Origin: Stappia sp.
Lineage (GTDB): Bacteria > Pseudomonadota > Alphaproteobacteria > Rhizobiales > Stappiaceae
Length of the DNA: 64,000 bases
NCBI GenBank assembly: GCA_002722295.1
Contig: PBLF01000029.1
Coordinates: forward strand, 1-64,000
Reading direction: 5' to 3'
Each line of letters opens with the position of its first letter. Positions within the stretch are counted from its first letter, which is position 1. Shown in pieces: positions 61,743 through 64,000 of the stretch. The notes beneath the pieces were generated by a model that did not search any database, was not told where the DNA came from, and was given only the letters and a program-made list of their open reading frames with translations. The position numbers and the translations under genes were made by a program.

Positions 61743-63809
61743 ATGAACAGGGTTATCGTAGTCGACGGCAAGGAGGTCGAGGTCCCGCAGGACTACACGC
61801 TCCTGCAGGCCTGTGAGGCCGCCGGTGCCGAGGTGCCGCGTTTCTGCTTCCACGACCGGCTTTCGATCGCCGGCAACTGCCGCATGTGCCTGGTCGAGGT
61901 GAAGGGTGGACCGCCCAAGCCGGCCGCCTCCTGCGCCATGAACGTGCGCGACCTGCGTCCCGGCCCCAATGGCGAAGCCCCCGAGGTCTTCACCAAGACG
62001 CCGATGGTCAAGAAGGCCCGCGAGGGCGTGATGGAGTTCCTGCTCATCAATCATCCGCTCGATTGCCCGATCTGCGATCAGGGCGGCGAGTGCGATCTGC
62101 AGGACCAGGCGATGGCCTATGGCGTCGATGCGTCGCGCTTCTCCGAAAACAAGCGCGCGGTCGAGAACAAGTACATCGGCCCGCTCGTCAAGACGATCAT
62201 GACGCGCTGCATTCACTGCACGCGCTGTGTCCGGTTCACCACCGAGGTCTGCGGCGTCGCCGATCTGGGCCTCATCGGCCGTGGCGAGGATGCGGAGATC
62301 ACCTCCTATCTCGAGCAGGCACTGTCCTCCGAAATGCAGGGCAACGTGGTTGACCTGTGTCCGGTCGGCGCGCTGACCCACAAGCCGTATGCCTTCCAGG
62401 CGCGTCCGTGGGAGATGGCCAAGACCGAGTCCATCGACGTGATGGATGCCGTTGGCTCGGCGATCCGCGTCGACACGCGTGGCCGCGAGGTCATGCGCGT
62501 TCTTCCGCGTCTCAATGAGGCGGTGAATGAGGAGTGGATCTCCGACAAGACCCGCTACATCACCGACGGCCTCAAGACCCAGCGCCTCGACCGGCCCTAT
62601 GCCCGCGTCGACGGCAAGCTGAAGCCGGTATCCTGGGGCGAGGCCTTTGCCATCATCGCCGAGAAGGTGAAGGCGGCGGCGCCCGAGAAGATCGGCGCGC
62701 TGGCGGGCCAGTTCGCAAGCGTCGAGGAGATGTTCGCGCTCAAGGGGCTGATGGACGCCCTGTCGGTTCCGAACATCGACTGCCGTCATCCCGATTCCCC
62801 GCTCGACCCGGCCAAGGGCCGTGCGAGCTACCTCTTCAATTCCACGATCGCCGGCATCGAGGAAGCGGGCGCCATCCTTCTGGTCGGAACCGACCCCCGC
62901 AAGGAAGCGCCGGTTCTCAACGCTCGCATCCGCAAGCGCTATACGCGTGGCGATGTGACCATCGGCGTGATCGGCCAGGCGGGCGACCTGACCTACCCGT
63001 ACAACTATCTGGGTGCGGGGCCGGAGACGCTGGCGTCGCTGATCGACCACGGCAAGGCCAAGGCCGAGAAGCCGATGGTGATCGTCGGGCAGGGCGCCCT
63101 GAACCGCGCGGATGGTGCCGAGGTTCTGGCGCTTGCGGCCAAGGTCGCCAACACCGTTGGTGCGGTGACCGAGGACTGGAACGGCTTCAACGTGCTGCAC
63201 ACCGAAGCCGCGCAGGTCGGCGGCCTCGACATCGGCTTCGTGCCGGGCGAGGGCGGCAAGGCGACGGGCGCGATGCTTGAGCCGGGCGCGATGGACGTTC
63301 TCTTCCTGCTCGGCGTCGACGAGGTCGAAGTGCCGGAAGGGGCCTTCGTGGTCTATCAGGGCACCCACGGCGACCGTGGTGCGCATCGTGCCGACGTGAT
63401 CCTGCCGGGGGCTGCGTACCCGGAGAAGTCGGGCACCTACGTCAACACCGAAGGCCGTGTCCAGATGGGCGAGCGCGCGGCGTTCCCTCCGGGCGAGGCT
63501 CGTGAGGACTGGGCGATCCTGCGGGCTCTTTCCGCACAGCTCGGCGCGGCGCTTCCCTACGATTCCCTCGGCGCGCTGCGCGCGGCACTCTACGCCGCTC
63601 ACCCGCACATGGCCGCGATCGATCAGATCGCGGAAGGTGACAAGAGTGCGGTCGAGGCGCTGGCCGGCGGGTCCACGAAGACCGGGTCGGATGCGTTCCA
63701 CAACGCGATCACCGATTTCTACCTGACCAACCCGATCGCGCGCGCTTCCGCGACGATGGCCGAATGTTCGGCCCTCGCCAAGGCGCGCACGGCCGAAGCT
63801 GCGGAATGA
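61743..63809 (+). CDS. nuoG: NADH-quinone oxidoreductase subunit G
   Basis: The largest peripheral subunit, carrying three Fe-S clusters. The 688-residue product shows [2Fe-2S] ligands ([17 protein letters not shown]), the His/Cys cluster ([18 protein letters not shown]) and [10 protein letters not shown], followed by a molybdopterin-oxidoreductase-like fold that lacks an active site. The length is typical for the mitochondrial-type subunit. Confidence 0.97.
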   Translation: MNRVIVVDGKEVEVPQDYTLLQACEAAGAEVPRFCFHDRLSIAGNCRMCLVEVKGGPPKPAASCAMNVRDLRPGPNGEAPEVFTKTPMVKKAREGVMEFLLINHPLDCPICDQGGECDLQDQAMAYGVDASRFSENKRAVENKYIGPLVKTIMTRCIHCTRCVRFTTEVCGVADLGLIGRGEDAEITSYLEQALSSEMQGNVVDLCPVGALTHKPYAFQARPWEMAKTESIDVMDAVGSAIRVDTRGREVMRVLPRLNEAVNEEWISDKTRYITDGLKTQRLDRPYARVDGKLKPVSWGEAFAIIAEKVKAAAPEKIGALAGQFASVEEMFALKGLMDALSVPNIDCRHPDSPLDPAKGRASYLFNSTIAGIEEAGAILLVGTDPRKEAPVLNARIRKRYTRGDVTIGVIGQAGDLTYPYNYLGAGPETLASLIDHGKAKAEKPMVIVGQGALNRADGAEVLALAAKVANTVGAVTEDWNGFNVLHTEAAQVGGLDIGFVPGEGGKATGAMLEPGAMDVLFLLGVDEVEVPEGAFVVYQGTHGDRGAHRADVILPGAAYPEKSGTYVNTEGRVQMGERAAFPPGEAREDWAILRALSAQLGAALPYDSLGALRAALYAAHPHMAAIDQIAEGDKSAVEALAGGSTKTGSDAFHNAITDFYLTNPIARASATMAECSALAKARTAEAAE

Positions 63810-63821
63810 CGGGGGCGAATG

Positions 63822-64000
63822 ATGGCTGACCTCTGGGCGGACTACCTCTTCCCCCTCATCATCATGCTCGCGCAGAGCGTGCTGTTGCTCGTCGTGCTTC
63901 TGGTGGTGATCGCCTACATCCTCTACGCGGATCGCAAGATCTGGGCGGCGGTTCAGATCCGTCGCGGCCCGAACGTGGTCGGGCCCTGGGGCCTGCTGCA
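63822..64000 (+). CDS. nuoH: NADH-quinone oxidoreductase subunit H, 5' part only
   Basis: Only the first 59 codons are in the window. The product starts [16 protein letters not shown], continues through a first membrane helix, and contains [25 protein letters not shown], the conserved NuoH loop at the quinone entrance. An ATG three bases upstream (63819) is an alternative start. The gene is cut by the window end. Confidence 0.94.
   Translation, partial: MADLWADYLFPLIIMLAQSVLLLVVLLVVIAYILYADRKIWAAVQIRRGPNVVGPWGLL

Overview
The window is a GC-rich (roughly 65%), densely coded piece of a bacterial chromosome. Gene content and order point to an alphaproteobacterium of the Hyphomicrobiales (Rhizobiales) type: a B12-dependent ribonucleotide reductase, an NDUFA12-type complex I accessory subunit, an ExoR-like Sel1-repeat regulator, a suf cluster with an Irr-type (ICE) operator, the order argS-SPOR-nagZ-scpA-scpB-tatABC-serS-surE-pcm-nlpD, and a NuoE with a long C-terminal extension. 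I cannot name the genus. No insertion sequence, prophage, CRISPR array or conjugative element is visible; this is core chromosome with a few accessory genes.

Layout. 0-5 kb: nrdJ on the minus strand with its terminator and a promoter overlapped by two NrdR-like boxes. 5-19 kb, plus strand: a receiver-domain protein, NDUFA12, pbpC, dapA, smpB, a large hybrid histidine kinase and a giant alpha-2-macroglobulin, closed by a strong bidirectional terminator. 19-28 kb: an alpha/beta hydrolase diverges from an eight-gene suf operon (cysteine desulfurase, sufB, a tiny membrane protein, sufC, sufD, sufS, a DUF59 sufT-like gene, sufA), followed by a frameshifted EamA transporter. 28-35 kb, minus strand: a GGDEF protein, a DEAD-box helicase, a secreted protein, a sulfotransferase-like protein and parE. 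35-41 kb: exoR, a small secreted Cys-rich protein overlapping xth tail to tail, erpA, dgt and argS. 41-54 kb, plus strand: SPOR protein, nagZ, scpA, scpB, an ABC ATPase, tatA, tatB, tatC, serS, surE, pcm and a LysM/LytM lipoprotein. 54 kb: two identical tRNA-Asp genes and a class D beta-lactamase. 56 kb to the end: nuoA, nuoB, nuoC, a GFA-family gene, nuoD, nuoE, nuoF, nuoG and the start of nuoH.

Themes. Fe-S cluster assembly (suf, sufT-like, sufA, erpA) lies near a major Fe-S consumer (complex I). The envelope is represented by pbpC with its usual A2M partner, nagZ, the SPOR protein, the degenerate LytM factor, tatABC and the beta-lactamase. Deoxynucleotide supply (nrdJ, dgt) and chromosome maintenance (parE, scpAB, xth) are also present. 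The most interesting items are regulatory or small: the NrdR box pair, the ICE box at the suf promoter, the 57-residue membrane protein inside suf, a 20-bp perfect palindrome touching a start codon, and a GFA gene embedded in the nuo operon.
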